The notes: generated by a model from the sequence alone, not told the origin. Shown: positions 8,341 through 17,590, numbered from the stretch's first letter. The stretch is DNA of 64,000 bases from RDYJ01 sp034931405 (GCF_034931405.1 NZ_JAYGHA010000017.1:62001-126000), one strand, 5' to 3'. Program-made: numbers and translations.

Positions 8341-9573
8341 CTACCTCAACCCGTTAAAAATTATCCGATTATCAACAAGTTCAGGTAGGTTAAAATCTAC
8401 ATCCAAAACTGTTAATAGACTTTCACCCCATAATCTTAGACGATTATACGTTTCAGTAATATTCTGTGTTCTCCGTTCAATAGCTTCCTGAAAACTTCTG
8501 TCTGTTGAACATAAATCTTTAAAAGCATTTTCAACGTTTTTCTGATTTCTTTCCGCAGAGTTCCTAATATTTTCATCTTTAAAGTAAAAAACCATCACAT
8601 CTAAAATTGCTCGATTGAATTGGATTTGATATTTTTGTTGTTTACTTGACCACATACGAGAGAAGTTTTTTTCTCCAAATATATTAATAGTTGTTTGTAC
8701 TGCTGCTTCAAATTCATTGACTAAATTTTCAATTTCTTGTTGCTGAAATCTTTCATTAAGCTTTTCACAAGTCATATCAAGAAATTTTTTTAAATTGCCA
8801 CGATATTCATTGAGAAAATAATGAAAAGCTATATAACGCAGTAGTAATTCAACATCACGCATCCGAAAATCAGGATCTGGTGATTTAAATATTTGTCTTA
8901 AAGCGTTGCTTTTAATTGATTTGTCATCTAAAAAATCAATAAAATCACCGGGATGTAATGCTTGTCTGAGTTCTTGCGGTGATAGTGGAGTGCTTTCTAC
9001 ATTCAATCGTAAGAAGATTTTATACAGTAAATTTTCATTTTTCCAATTGCGAACTAATATAGTACGAATAGTTTGGTTATCTAGTGAGTTTAGTTCTGAA
9101 TTTAGAACAATATCATGTTTTAAGTTTTCATATTTTTTACCTATTAAATAACGTTTAAATTCTAAATCTCTCAGAGCAAAAGCATTATTGGGAGTTTCTT
9201 CACTTCTTCCATAAAATTGCAGAATGGTTAATAACCTTTGTTTTCCATCAAGAACAATAAACTTACTTTTTTGTTTGGGTAGAACAGCTAATACTATCTG
9301 TGGTACAGGAAACCCTAGTATTAGTGATTCTATAAATCTACTTTTACGCTTTATACTCCAAGCGTCTCTGCGTTGAAATTTAGGATTTAGCTGTATATTT
9401 CCACGCACAATTTGGTCAAATATTGTTGCGGTTGTCCAGTCACTACCAGAAATAACTATTTGTGATATTTCCTCTAATTCAGGATTTAAGTTACTCTGAG
9501 AATCATACTCAATTTCTTGGTCTTCATCTTCAAAAAATATTACTTCTTCTTCTGTTGTAAATTTAGTCTGCAT
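8341..9573 (-). CDS. DUF262 (GmrS/ParB-like) domain protein without HNH domain
   Basis: 410 residues. The N-terminal DUF262 domain (about 45-300) shows the family motifs: NPKFQRRDAWSIKRKSRFI, then LGFPVPQIVLA, then the nucleotide-binding IVLDGKQRLLTI (DGxQR box), then FLRLNVESTPLSPQELRQAL. The C-terminal ~110 residues are helical and lack the H-N-H signature of DUF1524, which is fused to DUF262 in GmrSD, BrxU and SspE. The protein would therefore be a sensor or NTPase part without its own DNA nuclease, coupled to the HEPN gene just downstream. The N-terminal 45 residues are acidic (EEEVIFFEDEDQEIEYD). A second module of the same design is at 49745-51540. Confidence 0.85.
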   Translation of the reverse strand: MQTKFTTEEEVIFFEDEDQEIEYDSQSNLNPELEEISQIVISGSDWTTATIFDQIVRGNIQLNPKFQRRDAWSIKRKSRFIESLILGFPVPQIVLAVLPKQKSKFIVLDGKQRLLTILQFYGRSEETPNNAFALRDLEFKRYLIGKKYENLKHDIVLNSELNSLDNQTIRTILVRNWKNENLLYKIFLRLNVESTPLSPQELRQALHPGDFIDFLDDKSIKSNALRQIFKSPDPDFRMRDVELLLRYIAFHYFLNEYRGNLKKFLDMTCEKLNERFQQQEIENLVNEFEAAVQTTINIFGEKNFSRMWSSKQQKYQIQFNRAILDVMVFYFKDENIRNSAERNQKNVENAFKDLCSTDRSFQEAIERRTQNITETYNRLRLWGESLLTVLDVDFNLPELVDNRIIFNGLR

Positions 9574-9670
9574 AGAATTTCATCAGAAACCAAAATAGTC
9601 TATTAATTAATTATATGCGATAACTTATCAATTTCTACCTTGACATCTAAACGCTTCATTTCCCCCCAAA

Positions 9671-11134
9671 ATGCTCAACCAAAACCAAACCCCCCTCATA
9701 GATGCCTTAAAAGCCTCCATCTCCCGTCCCCATGCCCCATTTTACACCCCAGGACACAAACGCGGTGCGGGAATTTCCCCAATTTTAACTGATTTACTAG
9801 GTAAAGATGTCTTTCGTGCTGATTTAACAGAACTGGCAGAATTAGATAATTTATTCACTCCTGAAAGCGCAATTTTAACAGCACAAGAATTAGCAGCAGA
9901 GGCTTTTAGTGCTGAGAAAACTTGGTTTTTAATTAATGGTTCAACCTGTGGAATTGAAGCCGCAATTATCGCAACTTGCGGAACAAATGATAAAATTATT
10001 CTGCCTAGAAATGTGCATTCTTCAGTTATTTCTGGATTGATTCTTTCTGGTGCAATTCCTATTTTTATTAATCCCGAATATGATGAAGATTTAGATATTG
10101 CTCATAGTATTACACCGGAAGATTTAAAAACCACTTTAGCAAAACATCCTGATGCTAAAGCAGTGTTAACAGTTTACCCTACTTATGACGGTGTTTGTGG
10201 AGATTTAAAAAGTATTGCCCAAATCACCCATCAATATAATATTCCCTTACTCGTAGATGAAGCACATGGCGCACATTTTGCTTTTCATAATAATTTACCT
10301 ACCTCAGCTTTAACCGCAGGTGCAGATTTAACAATACAATCAATTCATAAAACATTGGGTGCAATGACACAAGCATCAATGTTACATATTCAAGGAAATA
10401 GAATTAATATTGATAGATTAAATAAAGCCTTACAATTAGTTCAATCTACAAGTCCCAGTTTTATTCTTTTAGCTTCTCTTGATGCTGCACGTCAACAAAT
10501 GGCTATCAATGGCGAAAAGTTGATGTCTCAAACTTTGCACTTAGCTGAAATAGCAACAGTTAAAATTAGTCAAATTCCTGGTTTATCTGTTTTGGAGATC
10601 CCCCCAACCATTAAAAAGGGGGGATTTTTTGATTTGGATCAAACACGGTTAACTGTTAATGTTTCCGAATTAGGTTTAACAGGATTTGCGGCTGAAGATA
10701 TGCTCAATGAAATGGGTGTAACTCCAGAATTTTCATCCTTACAAAATCTGACTTTTATTATTAGTTTAGGTAATAAAAAATCAGATATTGAGGTATTAGT
10801 GCAAGGGTTGAAAAAATTGCCTCAAATACCACAATTGAAAGGTCAATACAAAATATGTAAATATAGAAACGATGCTATGATTGACAATATTCTGTGCATT
10901 TCTCCCCGTGAGGCTTTTTTTGCTAATAGTGAAACCATCCCTTCGGAGAAAACTGTCGATAGAATTTGTGCAGAAAATGTTTGTCCCTATCCTCCAGGAA
11001 TTCCCGTATTAATGCCCGGAGAAATAATCAAAAAACCAGCTTTAGAATATCTGCAACAAATTCAGTCATTAGGGGGATTTATTAGTGGTTGTGTTGATTC
11101 AAGTTTGCAAACTTTAAAAGTAGTAAAAATATAG
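9671..11134 (+). CDS. Orn/Lys/Arg decarboxylase family protein (PLP-dependent, fold type I)
   Basis: 487 residues, cytoplasmic. Typical opening APFYTPGHKRGAGISP, the PLP region INGSTCGIEAA, the aspartate of LLVDEAHGAHFAF and the Schiff-base lysine in SIHKTLGAMTQ. The C-terminal decarboxylase domain (about 375-480) contains CPYPPGIPVLMPGE. The likely substrate is arginine, lysine or ornithine, in polyamine synthesis; the short cyanobacterial form lacks the N-terminal wing domain of the enterobacterial enzymes. An interspersed palindrome is embedded in frame near residue 313 (PPTIKKGGF) and probably adds a surface loop. Monocistronic, with a hairpin after the stop codon. Confidence 0.9.
   Translation: MLNQNQTPLIDALKASISRPHAPFYTPGHKRGAGISPILTDLLGKDVFRADLTELAELDNLFTPESAILTAQELAAEAFSAEKTWFLINGSTCGIEAAIIATCGTNDKIILPRNVHSSVISGLILSGAIPIFINPEYDEDLDIAHSITPEDLKTTLAKHPDAKAVLTVYPTYDGVCGDLKSIAQITHQYNIPLLVDEAHGAHFAFHNNLPTSALTAGADLTIQSIHKTLGAMTQASMLHIQGNRINIDRLNKALQLVQSTSPSFILLASLDAARQQMAINGEKLMSQTLHLAEIATVKISQIPGLSVLEIPPTIKKGGFFDLDQTRLTVNVSELGLTGFAAEDMLNEMGVTPEFSSLQNLTFIISLGNKKSDIEVLVQGLKKLPQIPQLKGQYKICKYRNDAMIDNILCISPREAFFANSETIPSEKTVDRICAENVCPYPPGIPVLMPGEIIKKPALEYLQQIQSLGGFISGCVDSSLQTLKVVKI
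10598..10625. repeat. Palindromic repeat inside the decarboxylase gene
   Basis: Arms ATCCCCCC / GGGGGGAT around a 12-base AT-rich loop, followed by a T-run. The same design is common between genes in cyanobacteria; here it sits inside an open reading frame and is read as IPPTIKKGGF without breaking the frame. Confidence 0.6.
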
Positions 11135-11165
11135 ATTCTATAAAAAATTCAGGATTCAGCAGTAG

Positions 11166-11186
11166 GGGTTTAGCACTGCTAAACCC
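11166..11186. terminator. Hairpin between decarboxylase and trpC
   Basis: Perfect arms GGGTTTAGC / GCTAAACCC with an ACT loop, between two convergent genes. It is followed at 11219-11243 by three copies of the octamer TGTCACCT (an STRR). No T-run, so it may also be an interspersed repeat. Confidence 0.55.
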
Positions 11187-11243
11187 TTACAGGAGTCAGG
11201 AAGATGAAGAAGTTATTTTCTGTCACCTGTCACCTGTCACCTG

Positions 11244-12119
11244 TTAAACTGCCTTTTTCACAAGGTCTTTATAAACGGGAACTTTGGACTTTAGTAAACT
11301 CTTTACAGCCTCTTCTAAATCTCCTTCTTGTAGTAAAGAATCTCCCATCAAAACTGCATTCACACCAGCATCAGCCATCAGGGATAAATCAGCAGGTGTC
11401 TCCATTCCCGACTCACTGACAACCAAAATCCCTAAATTTTGTAAATGCGATCGCCGCGCTGCCATTAATTGTTGAGTAGTGCTAAGATTAACAGTAAGGT
11501 CTTCTAAACTGCGGTTATTAATTGCGATAATGCGGACATCATCTAACTTGAGTACCCGATCTAATTCACTTAAGTTATGAACTTCGACTACAGCATTCAT
11601 TCCCAAATAGTGAATCACCCGCAAAAAGTTATTTATCTCCTCATCTTTCAAAATAGCTGCAATTAATAATACTGCATCTGCACCTGCTGCTCGTGCTAAA
11701 TAAATTTGACAAGGATCAAGAATAAAATCTTTACACAACAGCGGTAATGTTATCCGATGTCGAATAATACGTAGATGATCAAAACCACCTTGAAAAAACT
11801 TTTGGTCAGTCAGAACAGATAGACAAGTTGCTCCACCACGTTCATAAGATTTAGCGATCGCTAAAGGATCAAAATCTGGTCTAATTACATCTTGATTAGG
11901 TAATGCTTTTTTTACCTCTGCAATTAGGCTAGGTTTGTAAAGACTCTGCTGCAAAGCAGTAAAAAAATCTCGTACAGTTGGAGCAGCCGTTAATTGACGT
12001 TGCAGAGACGCTAAAGACATTTCTTGCTGTATTTGTGCAACTTCTAGCTTTTTCTGCCAGACAATCTCTCTGAGAATTGGTTGCAGACGATTATTAGACA
12101 TAGTGACAGGGTAAATCAT
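11244..12119 (-). CDS. trpC: Indole-3-glycerol phosphate synthase
   Basis: Tryptophan pathway, cytoplasm: converts carboxyphenylaminodeoxyribulose phosphate to indole-3-glycerol phosphate. TIM barrel of about 291 residues. Seen: SLIAEVKKALP (catalytic Lys on strand 1), SVLTDQKFFQGG, LLCKDFILDPCQI (catalytic Lys), the glutamate in AVVEVHNLSEL, IINNRSL-type IAINNRSLEDL, VVSESGM and AVLMGDSLL. The ~40-residue N-terminal extension is usual for the cyanobacterial enzyme. The start could be the first Met or Met7 (12101); neither has a clear ribosome binding site. It stands alone, not in a trp operon, as is common in cyanobacteria. Confidence 0.96.
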   Translation of the reverse strand: MIYPVTMSNNRLQPILREIVWQKKLEVAQIQQEMSLASLQRQLTAAPTVRDFFTALQQSLYKPSLIAEVKKALPNQDVIRPDFDPLAIAKSYERGGATCLSVLTDQKFFQGGFDHLRIIRHRITLPLLCKDFILDPCQIYLARAAGADAVLLIAAILKDEEINNFLRVIHYLGMNAVVEVHNLSELDRVLKLDDVRIIAINNRSLEDLTVNLSTTQQLMAARRSHLQNLGILVVSESGMETPADLSLMADAGVNAVLMGDSLLQEGDLEEAVKSLLKSKVPVYKDLVKKAV

Positions 12120-12372
12120 GATGAGAATAAACTAAGAATTAACAGTTAACAATTAACCATTAAAAAATTGCTACTTTGATATTTCTCATGAGAAGTAATG
12201 AGAAATTTATTAACCAAAAATTCTAACAAAATTATTTAAAACCGTGCAGGTGGATTGACAAATTATCTCTTCTACCTAAAAATATTGTCGGTAAACCCAC
12301 CCCAACGGCTACTGCAAAATTGCCAACCAAACTAATTAGCTCAAATTGGCCGATTTTCAAATCTTGGCATTG

Positions 12373-12651
12373 TTAGTAATGAATCCAACTTGATTTAAGA
12401 TCAAACATTTCTACCTCTTTTTTCGCAGTTGAATTTTGCTTAGAACCACCCAGGAGGCAATTATTTTTGAGTAATCTGATATAAGTACGGTAGGGTATAT
12501 AGTCAATAGGATTATGTCCAGAAAAACGCAAGAGTAAAACACAAGCCCAAGAATACTTACCAGCTATAATTGCCTTGACTATTTGTTCTATTTGTTCGGT
12601 ATTGATTTTCTTATTAATTTGTCTATTATAATCAGCAACGTTTTGACTCAT
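12373..12651 (-). CDS. HetP-family heterocyst commitment protein (short homologue)
   Basis: 92 residues. The core EQIVKAIIAGKYSWACVLLL plus the following HNPIDYIPYRTYIRLLK matches the conserved N-terminal domain of HetP, which acts after HetR in committing cells to heterocyst fate. The family also has short paralogues that modulate timing. This one is short: the C-terminal extension of HetP itself is missing. The start is ATG at 12651 with AGGAG eight bases upstream; a GTG three codons earlier is less likely. It is transcribed away from the histidine kinase gene across a 900-bp intergenic region. Identification as a HetP family member is strong; which paralogue it is, I cannot say. Confidence 0.85.
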   Translation of the reverse strand: MSQNVADYNRQINKKINTEQIEQIVKAIIAGKYSWACVLLLRFSGHNPIDYIPYRTYIRLLKNNCLLGGSKQNSTAKKEVEMFDLKSSWIHY

Positions 12652-13557
12652 GGTATGCACTCCTATGTGTGAATCAAATCAATAACTTCCAAAATTTTCC
12701 TGACCTTTAAAAATTCTCAGCACCATGGAAGTAGTAGTAGATCATGCTGAGACAAACACCTGCTGATGACAAATTTTGCAACCGAATTAATATTTTTATC
12801 GGTTTTTGTGAAATGAGGGGCAGATTTAACCAGCTATATCACCATTTTTCCCTAATAGATATAGAATTCAACCTGCCGATACAGATTAACTGTTTTGCAT
12901 AAACAGCTTGTTTCTTAAGCCTACTCAAAGTTCAGCACTGAATAAATGAACTATTTTTTGATCAACTTGTCTATTTTTTCGATCCTGTATTTTCTTAATA
13001 TTAGTTCTGACGACCTTTTTTATTAATCATAGTTTTATCAAATGGAGTAAGTAGAATGAAGATTCAAACTTTTGTATAGGTAAACACATTGATTCTTAAC
13101 AATTGCTATGTCTTTGGTAGGATGTCCTACGCCCATTGGTATATGGTAAACTAAAATCTATCTCTTATGATAGATGTCTTGACGTATTTATATATAGTTA
13201 AATCCCTTTTATAGTAAATTTGGGAAAATTCAAAACTCTAAATATTTATCCAAAAAAATAGAAGGACACATTTAATTGATTAATTTAATAAGAAACTATC
13301 AGTAGTTTCAATCTCATGAAGAAAGTTTCCCACTTCATCAGTTTGACATAAGGCTTACTTAATTACACTCAAATTAGTTGACAAAAAATACTTAGTTTAG
13401 AATCTAATGCCAATTAGATATGCAACAAAATTGAAGCTATGATTTTTTATTGTTAAAATTAAGCTTGAGCCAATTTAATTTTTAACTTATACCAATAATG
13501 ATTATCTCAAAAATGGCTACATGATGTATTAACCAATTTTCAGGAGCAAGTAGAAAT
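12652..13557. promoter_or_regulatory. Long divergent promoter region (hetP-like / histidine kinase)
   Basis: 906 bp with no supported gene. It must hold the promoters of both flanking genes. Visible elements: AAATGAGGGG at 12811-12820, resembling one half of the HetR-binding palindrome known upstream of hetP and hetZ, without a clear second half; an inverted repeat ATCTATC/GATAGAT near 13157-13176; and a GGTAGGATGTCCTACGCC partial palindrome near 13118-13135. AT-rich throughout. Confidence 0.4.
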
Positions 13558-15162
13558 ATGAATTCTGGGGATTATATTGTAGAAAAATTCAAGTATAAAT
13601 TTAGTTTTCAGCCAGAGTTGGAGCTAAATTGTAGTAATTTTCTCATCAATGAAATTGGGATTGCCGCTTTTTGTTTAGGAGAAAACGCACAGTTTCTTTA
13701 TGTTAATAAAGCCACCTGCGCTCTCACAGAATATTCCCAGGAAGAATTACTTTCCATGAAGCTAGTTGATTTAGATGTAGATTTTTTATTACACAACTGG
13801 TCAGAAAAATGGCAACATCTCCAAAATATCAAGCGATATTCCTTTAAATCGCGCTATCGCACCAAGGGAGAAAAAATATTTTTAGCTGAGGTAAATCTTA
13901 TCTATCTAAAATACCAAGATCACGAATTTTGCTGTGCTTTGATTCGTGAAAAAGGTGATGAGTTGATAGAGTTAACTATTAAAAAATGGATTGACGAAGG
14001 TAGAACAGCAAAAGAACATTTACACCACCAACAAATTGCAGAAATTAAACCTCGAAATATTGAAACCTTACTGAAACTAAGAGATTCTAGATTTCGCACC
14101 TTGCTAGAAGCTATTCATGCTAGTATTTTCTTAATTCAAGGTACACAAATTCGCTATGTCAATCCTGCGGTGGAATTATTGACTGGTTATTCTCAACAAG
14201 AACTATTAGCAGGTTTTGATTTTAGTCAACTCATCAAGAGTAGAAAATCCCAGCCTATTGAAGCAGCTAACTGTGAATATCAAGAGATAAATATCCTTAC
14301 TAAAGACGGTACAGAGCGATGGTTAGATGTGGTAGTAACTCGGTTGGATGGAGGGATAGATTTTGATGGTCAAGAAGTGGAAATCCTGACAGCTATTGAT
14401 ATCACAGATTACAAAAATTCACAATTAGAATTGCATCAGACTTTAGAGCAAGCGCAACAACTTAGCAAACTGAGAGCGGATCTTATTCCTATACTCTGTC
14501 ATCAATTTCGTACACCACTAAATATTATTTCATTTTCTAATAGCTTACTGAAACGACATATAGATAAATGGGAAAGGGAAAAAATATTAATATTTTTGGA
14601 ACATATCCGCACATCTGTTAAACAAATAAATCAGGTATTGGATGATATCTTATTTTTATCTAAAACAGAATTAGTCAAAACTATATTTGATCCTACAACA
14701 ATTAATTTATTAGAGTTATGCCAAAATTTGATTACTAAAATATTGATTATTCATAACGATAGATATATTGATTTTCATAATCAAGGAAATTGTTTAAATG
14801 TATGGATTGATCCAAAAATGCTGGAACCTATTCTGAATAACTTACTCGATAACGCAATTAAATATTCTCCCCCTAGCAGTATGGTGGATTTGATGGTTTG
14901 TTGTGACCAGGAGAAAATAACATTTCGGGTTAAGGATAAAGGTATTGGTATTCCCGAAATAGATCAACAAAGACTTTTTGAACCATTTTATCGAGGTAGC
15001 AATGTCAATAATATTTCGGGAACAGGACTGGGCTTATCCATTGTTAAAACTCTAGTTGACTTATATGGAGGTCAAATTACAGTAGTTAGTAAGATTGGTG
15101 TAGGTACTACATTTACTGTGGTTTTACCATCAGTTCTCTGTTGTGATTCTGGAATTACTTAA
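13558..15162 (+). CDS. PAS-PAS sensor histidine kinase
   Basis: 534 residues, soluble. Two PAS domains: the first about 25-140 (AAFCLGENAQFLYVNKATCALTEYSQEEL split across the core), the second about 180-290 (IFLIQGTQIRYVNPAVELLTGYS). HisKA follows with the phospho-acceptor in ILCHQFRTPLNII (about 318). The ATPase domain has NLLDNAIKYSPPS, DKGIGIPEID and GTGLGLSIVK. It is followed after 55 bp by an AraC-type response regulator on the same strand, its likely partner. The long upstream region shared with the hetP-like gene raises the possibility of developmental control, but that is inference. Confidence 0.92.
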   Translation: MNSGDYIVEKFKYKFSFQPELELNCSNFLINEIGIAAFCLGENAQFLYVNKATCALTEYSQEELLSMKLVDLDVDFLLHNWSEKWQHLQNIKRYSFKSRYRTKGEKIFLAEVNLIYLKYQDHEFCCALIREKGDELIELTIKKWIDEGRTAKEHLHHQQIAEIKPRNIETLLKLRDSRFRTLLEAIHASIFLIQGTQIRYVNPAVELLTGYSQQELLAGFDFSQLIKSRKSQPIEAANCEYQEINILTKDGTERWLDVVVTRLDGGIDFDGQEVEILTAIDITDYKNSQLELHQTLEQAQQLSKLRADLIPILCHQFRTPLNIISFSNSLLKRHIDKWEREKILIFLEHIRTSVKQINQVLDDILFLSKTELVKTIFDPTTINLLELCQNLITKILIIHNDRYIDFHNQGNCLNVWIDPKMLEPILNNLLDNAIKYSPPSSMVDLMVCCDQEKITFRVKDKGIGIPEIDQQRLFEPFYRGSNVNNISGTGLGLSIVKTLVDLYGGQITVVSKIGVGTTFTVVLPSVLCCDSGIT

Positions 15163-15217
15163 AGCTCAATGTAGATATTATTAATCATTCTCTGTAACAA
15201 CTTTTATTGGTTTCAAA

Positions 15218-16081
15218 ATGATACGCGAATCGTCGAAAATGATTCTTGTAATTGAAGATGATGCTACTACCCGCCATCTCTTCTTAGACGGTCTTCAAGC
15301 TGAAGGTTTTGTGACGATAGGAGCAGAAAACGGTCAAGTTGGTATTCAGAAAGCACAAGAGTATTTACCTGATTTGATCATTTGTGATCTGATCATGCCA
15401 TATATAGATGGTTACAGCGTTTTAACTCAGCTACGTCAAAATCCTCTGACAGCAATTATTCCTTTTATTTTTCTTACAGCTAGTAACTGTAAGGCATCAA
15501 TTAGAAAAGGGATGGAGTTGGGAGCAGATGATTATTTAAGTAAACCTGCTACAGTCGATGAGTTGCTAAAAGCAATTACTATTCGACTAGAAAAGCAATC
15601 TCTTCTCAGATTCTGGTATACTACCAACTTTCATCAAGTCTCAGAACTTCGCTCTACATCAGGAAATTCCGAGTCAATTTTTCCCGACATTCCCCACTTT
15701 AAAAAAGTTTTTGACTATATCGAGGCTCATTATCATCAAGGGATTACTTTATCTGATGTCGCGCAAGCTGTTGGTTATTCTCCAGCTTATTTAACTACCC
15801 AATTATCTAAACAAACAGGAGAAAGTGTTAACACTTGGATTGTCAAGCGCCGGATGACAGAAGCGTGTTCCTTGCTGAAAAATACTAATCAAACAATTGA
15901 AGAAATTGCTGCAAAACTGGGTTATCAAACTGCTTGTTATTTTTCCCGCCAGTTTAGCAAACATCACGGTTTATCTCCCACAATCTGGAGAAAACAACAT
16001 CAATTAGTTCATGTTTCCACATCTTCAAATCTGAAGTTTATCACATCTCGCTCTCCGTTAATAAACTCTATTCCTTGTTAA
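15218..16081 (+). CDS. Response regulator with AraC-type DNA-binding domain
   Basis: 287 residues. The receiver domain (about 8-125) has the acidic pair IEDD, the phospho-acceptor Asp in LIICDLIMPYIDG, the Thr of FLTAS and the Lys of LSKPA. The C-terminal AraC/XylS domain (about 165-265) has two helix-turn-helix motifs, ITLSDVAQAVGYSPAYLT and the second ending FSRQFSKHHGLSPTIWR. It is a transcription factor activated by phosphorylation, probably by the kinase just upstream. The start may be Met8 (MILVIEDD). Its stop codon overlaps that of the convergent DUF3082 gene by 4 bp. Confidence 0.93.
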   Translation: MIRESSKMILVIEDDATTRHLFLDGLQAEGFVTIGAENGQVGIQKAQEYLPDLIICDLIMPYIDGYSVLTQLRQNPLTAIIPFIFLTASNCKASIRKGMELGADDYLSKPATVDELLKAITIRLEKQSLLRFWYTTNFHQVSELRSTSGNSESIFPDIPHFKKVFDYIEAHYHQGITLSDVAQAVGYSPAYLTTQLSKQTGESVNTWIVKRRMTEACSLLKNTNQTIEEIAAKLGYQTACYFSRQFSKHHGLSPTIWRKQHQLVHVSTSSNLKFITSRSPLINSIPC

Positions 16082-16401
16082 TTATTCTTGGCTGTTGTTA
16101 ACTGCTGTATTACTAATTGTACAGCTAAGGCTAACAAACCCAAAGCCACAAATCCAAATATTCCTGTTCCCAAAGCTACCACTCCTACAACTAGGGTACG
16201 AACAGCAGAGCCTATATTGATTACCATTGGGTTATCGGAATGAATAGGTTTGGTAGCAAATGTGGTGGCGATCGCTATCATCAAAGAATACATCGCAAAT
16301 GCGAATCCTCCTGACATTACCGCCCCCATTATACATCTTAATGGTGTTGGTGGTACTTGTTCGTTTGTATCTTTTAATGGCTTAACACTGGGTTCATTCA
16401 T
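16078..16401 (-). CDS. DUF3082 membrane protein
   Basis: 107 residues with two to three hydrophobic segments (about 22-47, 62-82 and 84-100). It matches the cyanobacterial DUF3082 family as I know it, a protein of unknown function often encoded just after ispE. Here it follows ispE and rsmA on the same strand, separated from ispE by a gap of unknown bases. The convergent response-regulator gene overlaps its stop codon by 4 bp. Confidence 0.8.
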   Translation of the reverse strand: MNEPSVKPLKDTNEQVPPTPLRCIMGAVMSGGFAFAMYSLMIAIATTFATKPIHSDNPMVINIGSAVRTLVVGVVALGTGIFGFVALGLLALAVQLVIQQLTTAKNN

Positions 16402-16407
16402 AATTTG

Positions 16408-16503
16408 NNNNNNNNNNNNNNNNNNNNNNNNNNNNNNNNNNNNNNNNNNNNNNNNNNNNNNNNNNNNNNNNNNNNNNNNNNNNNNNNNNNNNNNNNNNNN
16501 NNN
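16408..16503. other. Run of N (assembly gap) between ispE and the DUF3082 gene
   Basis: 96 undetermined bases. The known sequence after the gap (16511-16541) is a TTTTGCC heptamer STRR followed by TGTCACCT units, so the gap probably falls in short tandem repeats. Confidence 0.95.
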
Positions 16504-16563
16504 GAATAAACTTTTGCCTTTTGCCTTTTGCCTCTTGCCTTCTTAATGTCACCTGTCACCTAT

Positions 16564-17511
16564 TCACTTTAATATGTGAATTCCATTGGCAATTGTCCGA
16601 GTTACAAACAATTCTAAATCCTGATCAGGAATTGCTGCTCTAATTCGCTGCTTGACTATTTCCGCTTGTACTTTTGATTCCATAATCGCAAATACTGAAG
16701 GTCCAGAACCAGACATCATTGTTCCTAAAACCCCTTCTTGACTAGCAAATAATTCGCGCAGTTGTAATACTTGAGGATAAGCTGGCAATGCCACTTTTTC
16801 TAAATCATTGTGCATTTTTTTGGCAATTTTAGCTACATCTTTATCTGAGATAGCTTTGACAATTTCGCCTGAATGAACTGCATTAGCACGAGCCACTAAA
16901 TCTTCAGTATTTTTAAGATAGGTACTACCAAATACTTGCCTATACGTTTTATAAGCCCAAGGAGTAGAAATTTCTAAACTCCGATATTTAGCTAATACTA
17001 TATATATGTCATTTAAACTTGGTAACGGCGAAAGTTGTTCACCTCTACCAGTGGCAATTACTGTTCCCCCAGAAATACAAAATGGCACATCTGAACCGAG
17101 TTTTGCGCCCAATTCTTCTAATTCTAATTTAGTTAATCCCAAGTTCCAAAGTAAATCTATTCCCACTAACACCGCTGCTGCATTTGTCGAACCTCCAGCT
17201 AAACCAGCAGCAACAGGAATGTTTTTCTTGACAGTAATATCCATACCGCCGAAATTACTAAAAGCGTCGGGAAATTGCTGCGCCATTAGTGCGGCGGCTC
17301 GGTACGCTAAATTAGTATTATCTGTAGGTACTTGTGGGTGATTGCAGTAAACACGAATCGCTTCCGTACTAGCAGGGTGTAAATCAATTTGGTCTGCAAG
17401 GTCGATACTTTGGAGTATCATGGCTAACTCATGATATCCATCAGGACGACTACCAATGATTTCTAAATATAAGTTAATTTTCGCAGGTGCAATTAAACTA
17501 TAAGAACGCAT
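16564..17511 (-). CDS. ispE: 4-diphosphocytidyl-2-C-methyl-D-erythritol kinase
   Basis: MEP (non-mevalonate) isoprenoid pathway, cytoplasm: phosphorylates CDP-methylerythritol with ATP. GHMP-kinase fold, 315 residues as usual. Seen: SLIAPAKINLYLEI at the N-terminus (catalytic Lys), IPVAAGLAGGSTNAAA (ATP-binding motif 2, about 95), the aspartate in LGSDVPFCISGG, and GTMMSGSGPSVFA (motif 3, about 262). It lies 68 bp after rsmA on the same strand, a gap filled by CCCAGTC repeats. rsmA, ispE and DUF3082 probably form one transcription unit. Confidence 0.97.
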   Translation of the reverse strand: MRSYSLIAPAKINLYLEIIGSRPDGYHELAMILQSIDLADQIDLHPASTEAIRVYCNHPQVPTDNTNLAYRAAALMAQQFPDAFSNFGGMDITVKKNIPVAAGLAGGSTNAAAVLVGIDLLWNLGLTKLELEELGAKLGSDVPFCISGGTVIATGRGEQLSPLPSLNDIYIVLAKYRSLEISTPWAYKTYRQVFGSTYLKNTEDLVARANAVHSGEIVKAISDKDVAKIAKKMHNDLEKVALPAYPQVLQLRELFASQEGVLGTMMSGSGPSVFAIMESKVQAEIVKQRIRAAIPDQDLELFVTRTIANGIHILK

Positions 17512-17551
17512 AATTAGTTGTTATTAGTCATTGGTTATTAGTTATTTCTTC

Positions 17552-17590
17552 CCAGTCCCCAGTCCCCAGTCCCCAGTCCCTAGTCCCCAG
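17552..17590. repeat. CCCAGTC heptamer STRR between rsmA and ispE
   Basis: Five to six copies of the heptamer CCCAGTC, the same unit as at 2186-2224. The array runs into the last codons of rsmA, where it encodes the terminal Gly-Asp. Confidence 0.85.

Noticed and set aside
12811..12820. HetR-binding site before the hetP-like gene
   Set aside because: Only half of the known palindrome is recognisable (AAATGAGGGG); kept as a finding to test but not annotated as a site.
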